The position numbers were made by a program, and so were the translations under genes. A stretch of 64,000 nucleotides of DNA, from assembly GCA_025765615.1 (NCBI GenBank), contig JAIVFJ010000001.1, positions 806,001 through 870,000 on the forward strand, in the 5' to 3' direction. Positions 21,696 to 31,410 of this stretch are shown here, one piece after another; the stretch's first letter is position 1; every line of letters begins with the position of its first letter. The notes under the pieces are model-generated. The model had not been told where the DNA came from, did no database searches, and worked only from the letters and a program-made list of their open reading frames with translations. This stretch comes from Zopfochytrium polystomum (Eukaryota > Chytridiomycota > Chytridiomycetes > Chytridiales > Chytridiaceae).

Positions 21696-22264
21696 TTTAA
21701 ATCTGCACAGCACTTTACGCTTAAGACCCTTGGGATGCCCGGAGAAATGGGTGAGATGTCGTAACGAAAAGCCACCGGGATCGCGAGCGCGCCGCAGTCG
21801 AGAAAGAACCTCTGCGAGGTCGAGTCGATTGCTGTCTACCGCAAGAAGAAGGCCGTTTGTGGCCAAAACAATGTCGAAACGAGTCGACTCGCGATCGCGG
21901 ATCATCACCTTCACTGCTTCTGCCTCCGCGCAGTCGTGCTGGGTCAGCCACCTTGCGGCAAGAACCTGCGGCGACTCTCTGGCTGCAGAATCTGAACCTG
22001 GGCGAGCCATGCTTTGACGAGATCGAGCGACTGACTGGTTCCTTGGGCGTCCAGCGTGGCGCCAAGCGTGGCTGACGATCAATCTGCTCCGACGCTGGCG
22101 GCAGATCCACCTCGTGAGGCCCGCGTATTGGATGCCGCCTTTACGGAGAAGCGTTACTGTCGAATGGCTGAGCACGGAATGGGATGGCAATCTATACTCA
22201 CGGGCTCTTGATCGATCTGGCCCTCCATCTGCTCCCACCATTAAGGACCCGGCGGCGATGGCCC
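21696..22264. other. Intergenic region with unrecognised open frame
   Basis: A minus-strand frame (22241 to 21528) includes NGLLLAVDSNRLDLAEVLSR, which is faintly repeat-like. The frame runs straight through the tRNA-Arg, so a gene ending there is unlikely; it may be a gene fragment. Confidence 0.3.
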
Positions 22265-22720
22265 AGCTTTCACCCGGCTGATTTGTGTGGGCAACTATGT
22301 CTCTATGTTATCTTAGTTCCTTTGGCTCCTAAGGTCGAACCCCACGTTCGTTCGCCGGGCGGACCGGCACGACAAATCGAACGGCTGCCGCAAATGCCCT
22401 GATATTTGGCGTCTTGGTCTTTGCAATAAAAACAACCAAAACGACAGCTTCACGCATTTATCGCACAAGCCGAAGCTCGCAGTGGCCCCTCTAATTTGAT
22501 TGGCAGACCATCACCGGTAGACTCAATGTCTCTCACTTTTCAGTCCAGCGGCGCTAAACAGTTTGTTCACCCCTCCCCTGTCCGAGTCCGAGCGTTGCAC
22601 TCGACCATTATCAGGCCTGGGGCCCATTGTTGCTAGCGCACGATCCCACTCCCGCCGCCTTCGTCGCCGTAGTCCATTCTGCAACTGACAAGGATTAGAG
22701 GAATTGGAACGACGGAGAAA
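22265..22720 (-). pseudogene. Rho-like GTPase relic, copy C
   Basis: On the minus strand, 22720-22620 matches exon 4 of copy B (AATCCTTGTC...GGGATCGTGCG...CAACAATGG...CCTGAT). It fuses directly to the end of exon 5 (GAGTGCAACGCTCGG...GGAGAGG-like...GCTGGACTG), with the intervening intron missing. The frame contains TAG where copy B has CAG (after GTGCGC), and TGA after the GEG motif. Sequence homologous to the 3' flank of copy B (37846-37925) lies at about 22275-22360, so the duplication extended past the gene. The relic encodes nothing functional. Confidence 0.7.
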
Positions 22721-22849
22721 GTGAGTGGTGAGGAACTGGCTGTGCGTTTTCGTCGTGCAAGTCCTGATCAGAAACAATTGCAGTTGGTTGCTTCCGCGTT
22801 TCCACCATGGCAAGGGTGAAGGTTCGGAGGGGTTGGGCCAATCAAGAAT

Positions 22850-23045
22850 TACGATCCAACACGAAAGAACAACAGGATGAGACGGTTGTCTCAATCCAGC
22901 GGAAGACAGTGCCTGTGCGTGACTATCGCTTCATCCACTTTTCGGGACAAGAATCCAGCTTTGCAGATGCCGCGTTTAGTTGCACAAGGTAGTTCCATTT
23001 TCGGAGGTTTCGGTCACGCGCGGAGAACCGAAGACAGCCAGAAAT
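22850..23045 (+). repeat. Dispersed duplicated segment, copy 2
   Basis: Diverged copy of 20985-21195. It lies immediately upstream of the cerato-platanin promoter. No coding potential recognised. Confidence 0.6.
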
Positions 23046-23214
23046 GGAAGACAGGTTTCGGATTTAGTGGCTGAGGCGGTTGGCGCGTACAAAAGTCGAC
23101 CACCGAGCAAGGTCTCCACCCACACAAGCAAATAAGCGCCTCTTGCTCCCAACACAAACAAACCGCATCCAAAGTCCCAAGCCCATCGTTGGAAACCTTC
23201 CCAAACCAAAAACC

Positions 23215-23649
23215 ATGCAGTTCTCCGCCATCCTCGCCTCCCTCGCCCTCCTTGTTTCCACGGCCACCGCCTCGCCCCTAGCGCGACGCGACCAAGTCAG
23301 CGTCGCCTACAACGACTACTACAACCGCAACAGCACCCTCCCTCTGACCGCCGTCGCCTGCTCCAACGGCGTCAACGGCCTGCTGAAGAAGGGGTACACC
23401 GACATCCGCTCGCTGCCGGGCTACGCGTCGGCCGCGCCGTACCTGGGCTCGTGGAACTCGCCAAAGTGCGGGCAGTGCTACAAGGTGTCGTACAGCGACA
23501 AGTTTGTGTACGTGATCGCCGTCGACGTTGCGGATTCGTTTGTCATGGGCCAGTACGCCATGAACGTGCTGACCGGTGGGCAGGCGTACGACCTCGGGCG
23601 AGTCCCCGCGACCGCCGTTGAGGCGCCGCAGTCGGCTTGCAACTTCTAG
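23215..23649 (+). CDS. Cerato-platanin family secreted protein
   Basis: Intronless frame of 144 residues from ATG at 23215 (context AAACCATGCAG) to TAG. Residues 1-19 form a signal peptide ending in ATAS, followed by PLARR, a possible Kex2-type site. The mature domain shows the family pattern: VSVAYNDYY at the start, VACSNGVNGLLKKGY, SLPGYASAAPYLGSWNS, CGQCYKVSY, VYVIAVD and ALTGGQAYDLGRV-like ending, then SACNF. All four family cysteines are present (VAC, KCGQC twice, SAC), which form two disulfides in known members. Cerato-platanins are small expansin-like-fold proteins that bind chitin oligomers, loosen or coat surfaces and can be recognised by plants. The family is described almost entirely from filamentous Dikarya, so presence here is notable. 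Confidence 0.9.
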   Translation: MQFSAILASLALLVSTATASPLARRDQVSVAYNDYYNRNSTLPLTAVACSNGVNGLLKKGYTDIRSLPGYASAAPYLGSWNSPKCGQCYKVSYSDKFVYVIAVDVADSFVMGQYAMNVLTGGQAYDLGRVPATAVEAPQSACNF

Positions 23650-24117
23650 AGCAAGAAGGTTGAAATCGGGTGGCGGTTTTGCGTAATCCCTTCCACAGCC
23701 TCTCTTCGATCGTATTCTTTCCTATCCTCATAAGCGACACACATTTAGCCTCTTCATTCACCTTCCGAAAGCAGCTCTTCGTCTTTTTCATTATTATTCC
23801 CAACCAGATACTTTGTCATCGATGAATATTGTCGACCTTGGAAAGAAATCTTTCTAGCTTTTTTAATTGATTCGCTTTATTGTTGCTGCGAGCTTTTTCT
23901 CGCAGGGCACGTAACCGTTGTGACGCACCCCTCGCTTGTGTGGGTAGCCCGCTGTTGCAATTGACGATAATTATATGGAAGCGTTGATTGTGCGAAACGG
24001 ATGAGAAAGGAACAGCAGATAATTTGTACTCGGAATACGCAGGTCAGCAAGCCATTTTTTAAATTTTTTTATTTTTCTTTCTCATAGTTTCCACCAAATG
24101 ATCATTTCTTCTCCAGC
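23650..24117. other. Convergent intergenic region
   Basis: AT-rich 3' flanks of the cerato-platanin gene and the WWK-repeat gene. No gene recognised. Confidence 0.45.
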
Positions 24118-24891
24118 TTACCACAGGTTCGCGTCCGGCGCACCCTGCGACCGCCACAGATCTTCCCAAACAGACTCCTTTTCGATCGCCCACTTCACAA
24201 CACCATCTTTCTTGGTGTTGTCGGCCGCTTTTCGCATCGTCGCTGGCGAAATAAAGAGGTTCCAGCGGCTGTCGAGCCAAAAGTCCAAGACGTCGAGGTG
24301 GCCCATTGAGATGGCATTGATCGGGCCTTTCTTTGTGTTGACCAGTTTGAGGCCGCTGTCCTTCCACCACTGCAGCACCGCAACGTGTCCAAAAAAACTG
24401 GCAATGTCGAGCGCGTCCTCGTTGTACTCGAGCGGGATCCCGCTCTCGTCCTTCCACCAATCCAGCACATGAACCTGGCCGCGGAAGCTCGCCGAGCGCA
24501 GCCCCTTTGCGACGCACTTTTCGGGCACGTCCCTCGACGCCTTGAGCCACCAGCGCAGGACCTCGACGTTTCCGCCGTAGCTGGGGTCGATGATCGCGTT
24601 GTCGGTGTAGCGGGGCGGGAGGCCGCTGGCCTGGCAGAAGCGCCAGAGACGGTCGAGCAGCGGGATGTTACCCTTTTTGCTGGCCACGTCCAGATCGAGG
24701 TAGTGGTTGTAGCGGTAGCACGCGGTGTGGAGCGTGGTGTCGCGCAGCAGTGTCGCGAATTGGTAGCGCTGTTTGAGGTAGAGGTATTTGGCGATCTCCT
24801 CGACGACGTTGACGGGAGGGAGGGCCTGCGGGCGTTGCTCCTGGTCGTCAGCCGTGCCGGTGGTCGTTGCGGCCGTCGTCGTCGTCGTCAT
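24118..24891 (-). CDS. WWK-type ankyrin-like repeat protein
   Basis: Single-exon frame of 257 residues. ATG at 24891 (MTTTTTAATTTG) is chosen because the farther upstream start would be a TTG. After a low-complexity leader, an F-box-like helix (PPVNVVEEIAKYLYLKQRYQ) precedes four or five ankyrin-like units of about 33 residues. Their hallmark is a Trp-Trp pair at the second helix: VEVLRWWLKASRDVP, VHVLDWWKDESGIPL, VAVLQWWKDSGLKLV and LDVLDFWLDSRWNL. Units alternate with xxxASxxGHV helices, as in ankyrin repeats. Such VLxWWKxSGLxLxY repeats are expanded in zoosporic fungi (from memory of those genomes); the ligands are unknown. A decayed paralogue lies at 38680-39318. The ATG is only 155 bases from U2 snRNA copy 1, on the opposite strand. 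Confidence 0.75.
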   Translation of the reverse strand: MTTTTTAATTTGTADDQEQRPQALPPVNVVEEIAKYLYLKQRYQFATLLRDTTLHTACYRYNHYLDLDVASKKGNIPLLDRLWRFCQASGLPPRYTDNAIIDPSYGGNVEVLRWWLKASRDVPEKCVAKGLRSASFRGQVHVLDWWKDESGIPLEYNEDALDIASFFGHVAVLQWWKDSGLKLVNTKKGPINAISMGHLDVLDFWLDSRWNLFISPATMRKAADNTKKDGVVKWAIEKESVWEDLWRSQGAPDANLW

Positions 24892-25007
24892 CGTGTAGGT
24901 GAGGATAGGATGGATGGGATCTGTTCGATGATATTTGCGTATTTTTGTCTCTTTCAGTCTGTCTGTCTCCTGCAAAGCAGGAGAATTCTCCGATCGCCAC
25001 AGAAAAG

Positions 25008-25016
25008 TATAAATAC
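25008..25016 (+). promoter_or_regulatory. TATA-like element of U2 snRNA copy 1
   Basis: TATAAATAC begins 39 bases before the inferred U2 start, followed by CGCCGCCTCC. The same box and spacing occur at copy 3 (40180). Copy 2 has CATAAATAC at the same distance (28532-28524, minus). Confidence 0.75.
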
Positions 25017-25046
25017 CGCCGCCTCCCCCTTCCGTTGTTCTTTACA

Positions 25047-25240
25047 ATCCTCTCTGGCCTATTGGCTAAGATCAAGTGTAGTATCTGTTCTTTAAAGTGT
25101 GATAACTTTAACCGCCGGCATCGCCGGCGTATCTATTATCACAGTTATTTTTGAAACCCCGCCCGGTCGTCGTTGGCAGCTTGCTGTTGCGGCCCGGGCA
25201 CTGGTCTCGCCGGCCTCACACTACCGCTGGCTGAGGCCTA
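25047..25240 (+). ncRNA. U2 spliceosomal snRNA, copy 1
   Basis: The conserved 5' half is unmistakable: CTCTGGCCTATTGGCTAAGATCAAGTGTAGTATCTGTTCTT. It includes the branch-site-pairing GTAGTA and the U6-pairing region. A GC-rich stem loop (CGCCGGCATCGCCGGCG), the Sm site ATTTTTG and two 3' stem loops follow, ending in GGCCTCA...TGAGGCC. U2 base-pairs with the intron branch site. The length is about 194 bases. It is convergent with the U4 copy 184 bases downstream. Confidence 0.93.
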
Positions 25241-25423
25241 AAACTCCTTAATTCACAAACGATGAAATACAACCGACTGGAGGAGACTGATCCCATTTTC
25301 ATACAGCCGAGCTTCACAATCCAGTGTCTCTCGCTGTTCCTTTAATGCCCATCTCCACATTTCGGGAGGGAGCAATCGGAATGCCGAGTGGTCGCTTGTT
25401 TCAACTCGACTTATAAAAGGAAT

Positions 25424-25536
25424 AAGGTTTCAAAAATTCCCTCCCCGCCGTAGTCGCAAGAAGCCAGTTTGGAGTTAATTTTCAACTAGAACTCGGTATG
25501 GACCTCATCGCTGAAGCTGCACTCGCTGTGCAAGAT
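25424..25536 (-). ncRNA. U4 spliceosomal snRNA, copy 1 (internal deletion)
   Basis: On the minus strand: ATCTTGCACAGCGAGTGCAG, then CGATGAGGTCCATACCGAG, TAGTTGAAAA, and the Sm site AATTTTTGA near the 3' end. These match the U4 5' stem loop, the stem II region, the U6-pairing segment and the Sm site. Compared with copy 3, about 10-12 bases (AGCTTATTGC) are missing just before TAGTTGAAAA. This removes part of the segment that pairs with U6 in stem I, so the copy may be non-functional. A TATTTATA-type box lies about 32 bases upstream. Confidence 0.75.
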
Positions 25537-25672
25537 GCGGTTTTCACGTTCGACAGGTGGTATTTATATTGGTGCTTCCCACACCTCAGTCACAAATGTT
25601 CTTCGGCTCGAATTTTGGCAGCATTGAATTGTGGACAGAATCTCGGCGCACTTGGGGATCTGGCGCGTTGCG

Positions 25673-25745
25673 TGCCGTCTCCCGGGATTGAACCGGGTGC
25701 CTTAAGATCTTCAGTCTTACGCTCTCCCAGATGAGCTAAGACGGC
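25673..25745 (-). tRNA. tRNA-Phe (anticodon GAA), copy 2
   Basis: Minus-strand copy identical to the tRNA at 21359. It lies 137 bases upstream of U4 copy 1, as part of the U2-U4-tRNA-Phe module. Confidence 0.96.
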
Positions 25746-27889
25746 GGTTGACAGGATCTTCGTGTGCTTAAATTCAATTAGTATTTGCTGCTCCACACGT
25801 AGTGCGGAAGGGGGTTATCTGACCTTGAAAGTAGACCCAGAGCCTGCGGACCCACAAGGCGCGGGAGGAGACTCGACAGCAACGGCGAGATCCCCAGTGA
25901 GACGGATTGCAGTGTTGCTACCTATCGTTGAGAGAGAATCATGTCTTCAGTTCTAAGGGTTCTTAATTAATGCCGACGACTGGGGTGATGTGTCAGATCC
26001 AAGTCAACAAAAAAAGCACTCACTGAGCCAACTGTGAAATTGAGGACAGCGAAAACGAGTACGCGATATTTCGTTTCAATCATATTGATTGACTGTGCGA
26101 ATCGAAAGAAGCGCTGGCAGAAAGGAAAGAAATAAGGGCGCGAGTTGGTATGAAATGGACGTCGAGGAGTAGGCCAGCATAAAAGAACAATTGTTTTAAG
26201 CGACCATACCACCTGCACCACGCGTCGAATGGTGTGAGCAGCAACCTCACAACCCTGCAATCAGACAGCCTGGGCTCAGACGCCACCTTTTCCTTGCAGT
26301 TTGCCGAGCTCCCTGCCGCGGTGCAGCAGATGGCGGTCAGAGCTGTCGGGACTGTCGTCCTCGTCCAGCTCGCGCCCGTCTTCAATTGCTTTACGCGGCC
26401 AGCAACAGCGAGCTTCGGCTACGTGTGGCTCTGGAGTCTGACGACGATGGGCCGCTGCCGTTCTGAGATGATCCCGCTCGCAGCGTTTCTAATTGCGTGA
26501 GACGTCGGCTGCCAGAGGTGTGGCAAGCCAGGAATGACGTGGGCGCTGCGGGTGCGCGCTTGCGAGGAGTGCCTCAAGGAGAGTCTCGTGCTTCCCACGG
26601 GTGACGCCGAGACGCTCGCCGCGCTGCCGCAGACAGAGAACGGGTTTGTGCGCAGGGACGGCTGTTCGAAATGGGACATGGAGCCAAGGTCGGCGGTGAA
26701 GGCGTCATCGGCGGCGTTGAAAGCGAAAGAGACGAAGCATTCACCGGCGAAACAAGAGTCGGTGCCGATGGCGAAGTGGAGCAAATAAGCGATTATCATC
26801 GCGCAGCTGCTCGAGACGTTGGCAGCGTGGGAACGCGTGGCGCGGCGTTTCGGGTGCTGGCGGCCGCGCAGCCAAGCCACGAGACGAGCTGGGCGGACAA
26901 GCAGTGCGGGTGGCCGAGGCGGAGCGAGCGTTCCACGCCATGTGGCCGGTGACGCACGATATGACCCAACCAGAAGGAAGGGAGAGCTGGCGGCGTGGAA
27001 GCGTGTCGGGGCGGCGTTTCAGGAGCTGGCGGCCGCAGCCGCAGCCACGGCCCGAGGCGAGCTGGGCGGACAAGCGGGCGCGGCTGGATATGGCGGAGCG
27101 GGCGTTCCACGCCATGTAGCCGGTGACGCACGATATGACCCAACCAAGGACGTACCGGCGGTTTCTCTCAGCCACTTCGGAAGACACGAGAGCGTCAAGG
27201 ACATTGCTACAGACGATAGTCCGCTGCGGGACTTTGTGACCGAAATATTGAGCGAGGCGACCTCGCTCAGGCACTGCAAGGTGAATTTGTACACCAAAAT
27301 AGCTTGGACGGCGGCTATTAGGGACGGGACAATCATTTGTAGTTGCGGGAATGTACCAGGCTGGAAATGTGACTCGCCAAGTGCGGCGATTGTTGCAAGC
27401 TGCCGTGCAGTGTACTGTTATGGAGAGATTTAATCTGCCAAAAATCCGACGGGGAAATTGGGGAGAGGGAGAGGCGCCTTGTTCCTCTTTGTTCCTTTTC
27501 CACGCCCTCCCCTCAACGCAAAGAAACACGGCAAGGTTACGTCCAATCTCCGAATACTTCGGAGAATCCGGTTGATGGACTGCAGTGTGCGGCCGTTGCG
27601 AGATTGGTAGTGGGCTTCGGGTGCGGTTTTTCTGTCAAGGTTTTGCCGAAGGGTATTCAAAAAACATCAGTGCCCCTCCTCAAGCTCACGGGCAAGTCTT
27701 GAGGACAGCATTCTCACCACTTCGAACGCAAAATCCACAATCAACAGGCTGTGGAGATACAACAAATGTGTGAGATTGTGTCCATTGGCTTAGGAGATCG
27801 TATGTATTTGAAAGATAATTCCGATAATCTTGCGTTTGTTGGACTTTCAGGAAAGAATAATAAATTGTCACTAGTTAAAAATCGCACAA
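25746..27889. other. Intergenic centre between two inverted snRNA modules
   Basis: No recognised gene. Open frames on both strands (26741-27529 minus, 26819-27433 plus) arise over a GC-rich tandem repeat and match no family. The region separates two mirror-image U2-U4-tRNA-Phe modules. Confidence 0.4.
26812..27147 (+). repeat. Two-copy tandem repeat, period about 174
   Basis: Copies at 26812-26985 and 26986-27147 share GAGCTGGGCGGACAAGC, GCGTTCCACGCCATGT and GTGACGCACGATATGACCCA. Differences include TGG/TAG in one potential frame. Confidence 0.75.
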
Positions 27890-27962
27890 GCCGTCTTAGC
27901 TCATCTGGGAGAGCGTAAGACTGAAGATCTTAAGGCACCCGGTTCAATCCCGGGAGACGGCA
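27890..27962 (+). tRNA. tRNA-Phe (anticodon GAA), copy 3
   Basis: Identical to the other two full copies. It lies 133 bases before the U4 copy 2 remnant, in mirror image of the module at 25047-25745. Confidence 0.96.
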
Positions 27963-28094
27963 CATACGTCAGTGTGTTTCCGTCCTGCTGCTTTAATCTG
28001 CATCGGAAGTTTTTCAGTTTTGTCTCTGGGACTGCGGGTTAGGTGTGGGGAGCACCAGAGTATTAATACCAGGGGCCGACCGTAAAGACAAACC

Positions 28095-28262
28095 ATCTTG
28101 CACAGCGAGTGCAGCTGCGACGATGAGGTCTATACCGAATACAGCTCGGGGTGAACGAGGAAGGAGGATGGACATTGAAAAATTACTCCCTCTACCTGCA
28201 GTGGTCTGTTGTCCTGATCATACTGCCCGAACGCCAGTGCGGAAGTGTTCACTGTCCAGCCA
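28095..28262 (+). pseudogene. U4 snRNA remnant, copy 2
   Basis: Begins like copy 3 (ATCTTGCACAGCGAGTGCAG, CGATGAGGTCTATACCGA, CAGCTC). It is then interrupted by about 25 unrelated bases before a partial ATTGAAAAATTACTCCC. The AATTTTTGA Sm site is not recognisable. The upstream GTGTGGGGAGCACC and TATTAATACC promoter elements remain. Judged a degraded gene. Confidence 0.6.
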
Positions 28263-28299
28263 GGAAGTTGTTTTTCATCGTTTGTGAATTAAAGAGTTT

Positions 28300-28493
28300 T
28301 AGGCCTCAGCCAGCTGTAGTGTGAGGCCGGCGAAATCAGTGCCTGGGCCGCAACAGCAAGCTGCCGACGACGACCTGGCGGGGTTTCAAAAATAACTGTG
28401 ATAATAGATACTCTAGCAATGCCAGCAGTTAAAGTTATCACACTGTTAAGAACAGATACTACACTTGATCTTAGCCAATAGGCCAGAGAGGAT
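28300..28493 (-). ncRNA. U2 spliceosomal snRNA, copy 2
   Basis: Minus-strand copy with an identical 5' region through GTAGTATCTGTTCTT and an intact Sm site (TATTTTTGAAACC). The stem loop after the branch-pairing region has diverged (TGCTGGCATTGCTAGAG instead of the GC-rich form) but still largely pairs. The 3' stem loop is slightly altered. The promoter box is CATAAATAC rather than TATAAATAC. It could be a variant U2 or an early pseudogene. Confidence 0.85.
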
Positions 28494-29460
28494 TGTAAAG
28501 TGCAGTGGAAGGAGGCGGCGGCGGTATTTATGCTACTCTCGTGAGAACACTGCCCGCTGCGGACGGAGATTGAGCGAGCACCCAGTCTCCTGACCAATAC
28601 CTCTGACAGAGGGTCTCCGGACCACGCACGAAAAAATTGTCAAGGCTGTGGCTCGAACCTGGTTGATGTTTGTTCGATTCGAATGTTTTCTACCACCCTC
28701 GAAATTTCTAATTACAGGCCAAGAATCCACTTAAAAAAACTAAATACCACCATGCATTTGGCTCATCCATTCAAGTTTAGATGTGATCACCAGTCAATTT
28801 CGTCTAACTTCTACTCACTGCAGCTGTGTGAAACCCTGAACTCCACTTGTTGTGAGTTGTGGAGATTTTCCTCCAAATTCAGGATTTTCAAGGCCTCCAA
28901 ACATATGTCCTCTGAGCAGCAGATCGGAACTATTAACGGACTGTGATCTACTAAAATCAGCTATTCACCCACCAATTTTGGTGGGAAACCGATGAGAGTT
29001 GGTCGACTTGTTGTGTTGAAAAGAATTTGGGAAGTGGCTGAAAACATTTGTCACCCCACTGTAAAAGGCAACTCATTTTCTCTGTCTCGGCGTGAGGAAG
29101 AGGGGCAAACTCTTCATGGTTGTGTGCTCTTTTCGCACTTGGCTTCTATGTCACAATGTGCATGTCGTCGGGCACAGACAATTAGGCTGGTGAACGCTAC
29201 CCAGGCTGTTTAGCCGCTGGTCGCGAGGTTGAGCATTTGAAGAAAATCTGACTTGCGGGATTGGCCAGGTTCATGAGCGCCAAGAGCTTCAACCAGATGA
29301 AAACGTCGCTCTAAGCATTCTGGATGCATCAGAATTTTGGGAGGGAACTAATTGCGAATTCCTGGCTTTTGTGGATGGGTTTGCACAATGATCTTTTCAG
29401 GTATGTTCATCTTCTTCCAGCAACCGACAAAAACACACACACAAAAAGGACAAAAAACTG

Positions 29461-29500
29461 TGACAAGGACGTTGTCGCTACGGTGATAACGTCCTTGTCA
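29461..29500. repeat. Perfect 13-bp inverted repeat (hairpin)
   Basis: TGACAAGGACGTT (29461-29473) and AACGTCCTTGTCA (29488-29500) are exact complements around a 14-base loop. Confidence 0.85.
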
Positions 29501-30849
29501 ACACTTGAGAAACGTTCGGGTAACCTCAGGACTTTGTCATCAATTGTCAGTTGCCTTTACCCAAAGGCATCACCCACTTTGATGATGATATTTCATATTT
29601 ATTGTTAATTTGATGTGGTTCCATTCCAAACGCGTCCCTGTTCCCTCAGTGTCTTGAAAGACAAAGATCCTTGACCTTTGTGGATCTTTCATTCCAACGT
29701 ATCCACAGTTAGTTCTCTGGGAAAATCCTGATGTGAATAACATCGTCCCAGGAGTTACAACACGCTGTCAAGGGAGAGGCAGAGTACCGAAGACCAGCGA
29801 ATTTTCGATCGCGGGCTGATAGGAGGAAAACTGCTCTCGCGGACTTGGAAAAGCAGCTAGCAGTCTGGCAGGCAGAGTTCCAGAAGCTGGTAGATTTGAC
29901 GAGTGTATGCGTGAGGGCTGTTGGTGATTGCGCATAGCGTGTCAAAAGGGCACCAGCAGACTTGAGTTGGTGTTGAGCAAGAAAGCTTGTTTGAATGCGA
30001 GCCCTTTTCTTGTTAAGAGCAAAGCACCCTTTGTTGCCACCGTAGATGGAGAGCTGGTGCTCTCAGACAGCTTGGTCTTGTTTAGAGTGCTGAACTCAGC
30101 ATGTCGTAAGTAAGTGAGTCACGATTTCTTTTCTATTAGTCGTTCCCCCAATCTTAAATTCCAGTTCAGTTTGGGTCATGGTCCAAGCTTTTCAGATGAC
30201 GCCCAAGCGCTCGCCGTCAAGGAGATCAGCACTACCACATTGTAGAGACTCCATTCCATCTTGTTTTGTAGACGCTTGTTTTCCTTTTGGACTGACCCTT
30301 TCCTTGGAGTGGGCCCTCTGTGGTCTCGGCGAGGCCGTTCTAGTAAAACAGGACAGAATCCCCTCCCCCTATAGCCAGTGGCGCGCAGAGGTGTCCATCT
30401 ATGCCGCAATCAAATGCACGCTGGCACTGCATCGAAACAAATCATGGCCTTCGAAACATTCACCATCGTCGCGCTCCGCACGGAGGCCAGTACCTCATAT
30501 TTTTAACTTTGACCTGCTCCCTCAAAATCTTCGACGACTTCTCCGAGGCCACCCTCCGACTAAACCTCGACGCGGTGTTGTTTTACGCTTTTGGTCAGCA
30601 GGTCGTTCGAGCCGTCCGAGCTCGCGTTAAAAATGGCGAATGAAAGTTTGGTAGTATTCTGGTATTTTTTGTCGCAGGCTACTGCGGTTCGTCGTTGGAG
30701 TGTTGACTTTTTAGACCTTCTTTTCTTCCCCTTTTCTCCTGCTCTGATCATCCCTCTTTCTCCATTTATGCCATTTCCATGTCACATGCGTGCCCTCCTT
30801 CCTTGTTGCCGTCCTCTCGTCAGCACGACGCCCTTCCTGTTGCTGTCTT

Positions 30850-31268
30850 TCCTCAATATTGTGGGAGAATCTTCATCTCATCCGCATGTACAGCTCCTTC
30901 CGATTCTCAACAGGACTGGCCAGGCGATGAGAGCGGCGGAATGACGTTTCAGATTTGATTTTTCGAATGCATGGGCTCTTTGGGCGTAAGTTGGTGTGAG
31001 AAGAGGGGGCGGAGTTTAAATAGAGCTTGGCGGTTTCGCAGACCCTTTCCGCCTCCTTTGACTATGGATTCGCGATCGTTTAAACCGGACAATTGAGAGG
31101 GGGAAAAGCGGCAGCGTTGCACGCCGAAAACGCACAACTTTTTATTTACTACTCCCTTGCCCCACCCCGCCTTTCCCATTCCCCTCCCCAATCCCTCACC
31201 CTGTTGAGAATTGGAGGGAACTGCACACGCGAATGAGATGAAGATTCTCCCACGTATATTGAGGAAGT
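30850..31268. repeat. Imperfect inverted repeat pair with an extra direct copy
   Basis: Arm 30850-30918 (TTCCTCAATATTGTGGGAGA, then ATCTTCATCTCAT) is the inverse of 31199-31268. A third partial copy, GCACACGCAAATGAGATGAA, lies in direct orientation with the right arm at 31313-31345. The set abuts the DIRS left end. Confidence 0.65.
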
Positions 31269-31410
31269 ATGACGAGAGAGGGACATCAGGGAACAGCGAA
31301 GGCGCTACAATCCTGCACACGCAAATGAGATGAAGATTCTTCCACACCATGTGTGACTTGGAAATCGGCATAAAAAGAGAGCGAAGAGAATGGGACAAAC
31401 ACGTGAGAGG

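Larger units (their letters stand above)
28494..31410. other. AT-richer intergenic region left of the DIRS element
   Basis: No supported gene over 2.9 kb. Base composition is lower in GC than neighbours from 28680 to 30150. Weak coding-like pieces (30401-30643, 30591-30944) match nothing securely. It contains a perfect hairpin (29461-29500) and an inverted repeat (30850-30918 with 31199-31268). Confidence 0.4.

Noticed and set aside
21528..22241. Minus-strand 237-codon frame
   Set aside because: It runs through the complete tRNA-Arg on the same strand and has no ATG start or family match; kept only as a possible fragment.
26534..26788. Possible HMG-box helix (KWDMEPRSAVK...AKETKHS)
   Set aside because: Only one helix-like stretch is suggestive; the other box residues are absent in any frame.
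26741..27529. Minus-strand 262-codon frame with an internal repeated GWVISCVTG motif
   Set aside because: The repeat is the 174-base tandem duplication read in one frame; no start, domain or splice evidence supports a gene.
30176..30259. Minus-strand signal-peptide-like MEWSLYNVVVLISLTASAWA
   Set aside because: Only 27 codons before a stop and no downstream exon found.
30401..30643. GGQYLIFLTL..LKIFDDF resembling an androgen-induced/FAR-17a membrane protein
   Set aside because: The match is about 20 residues and the flanking frames do not continue it.
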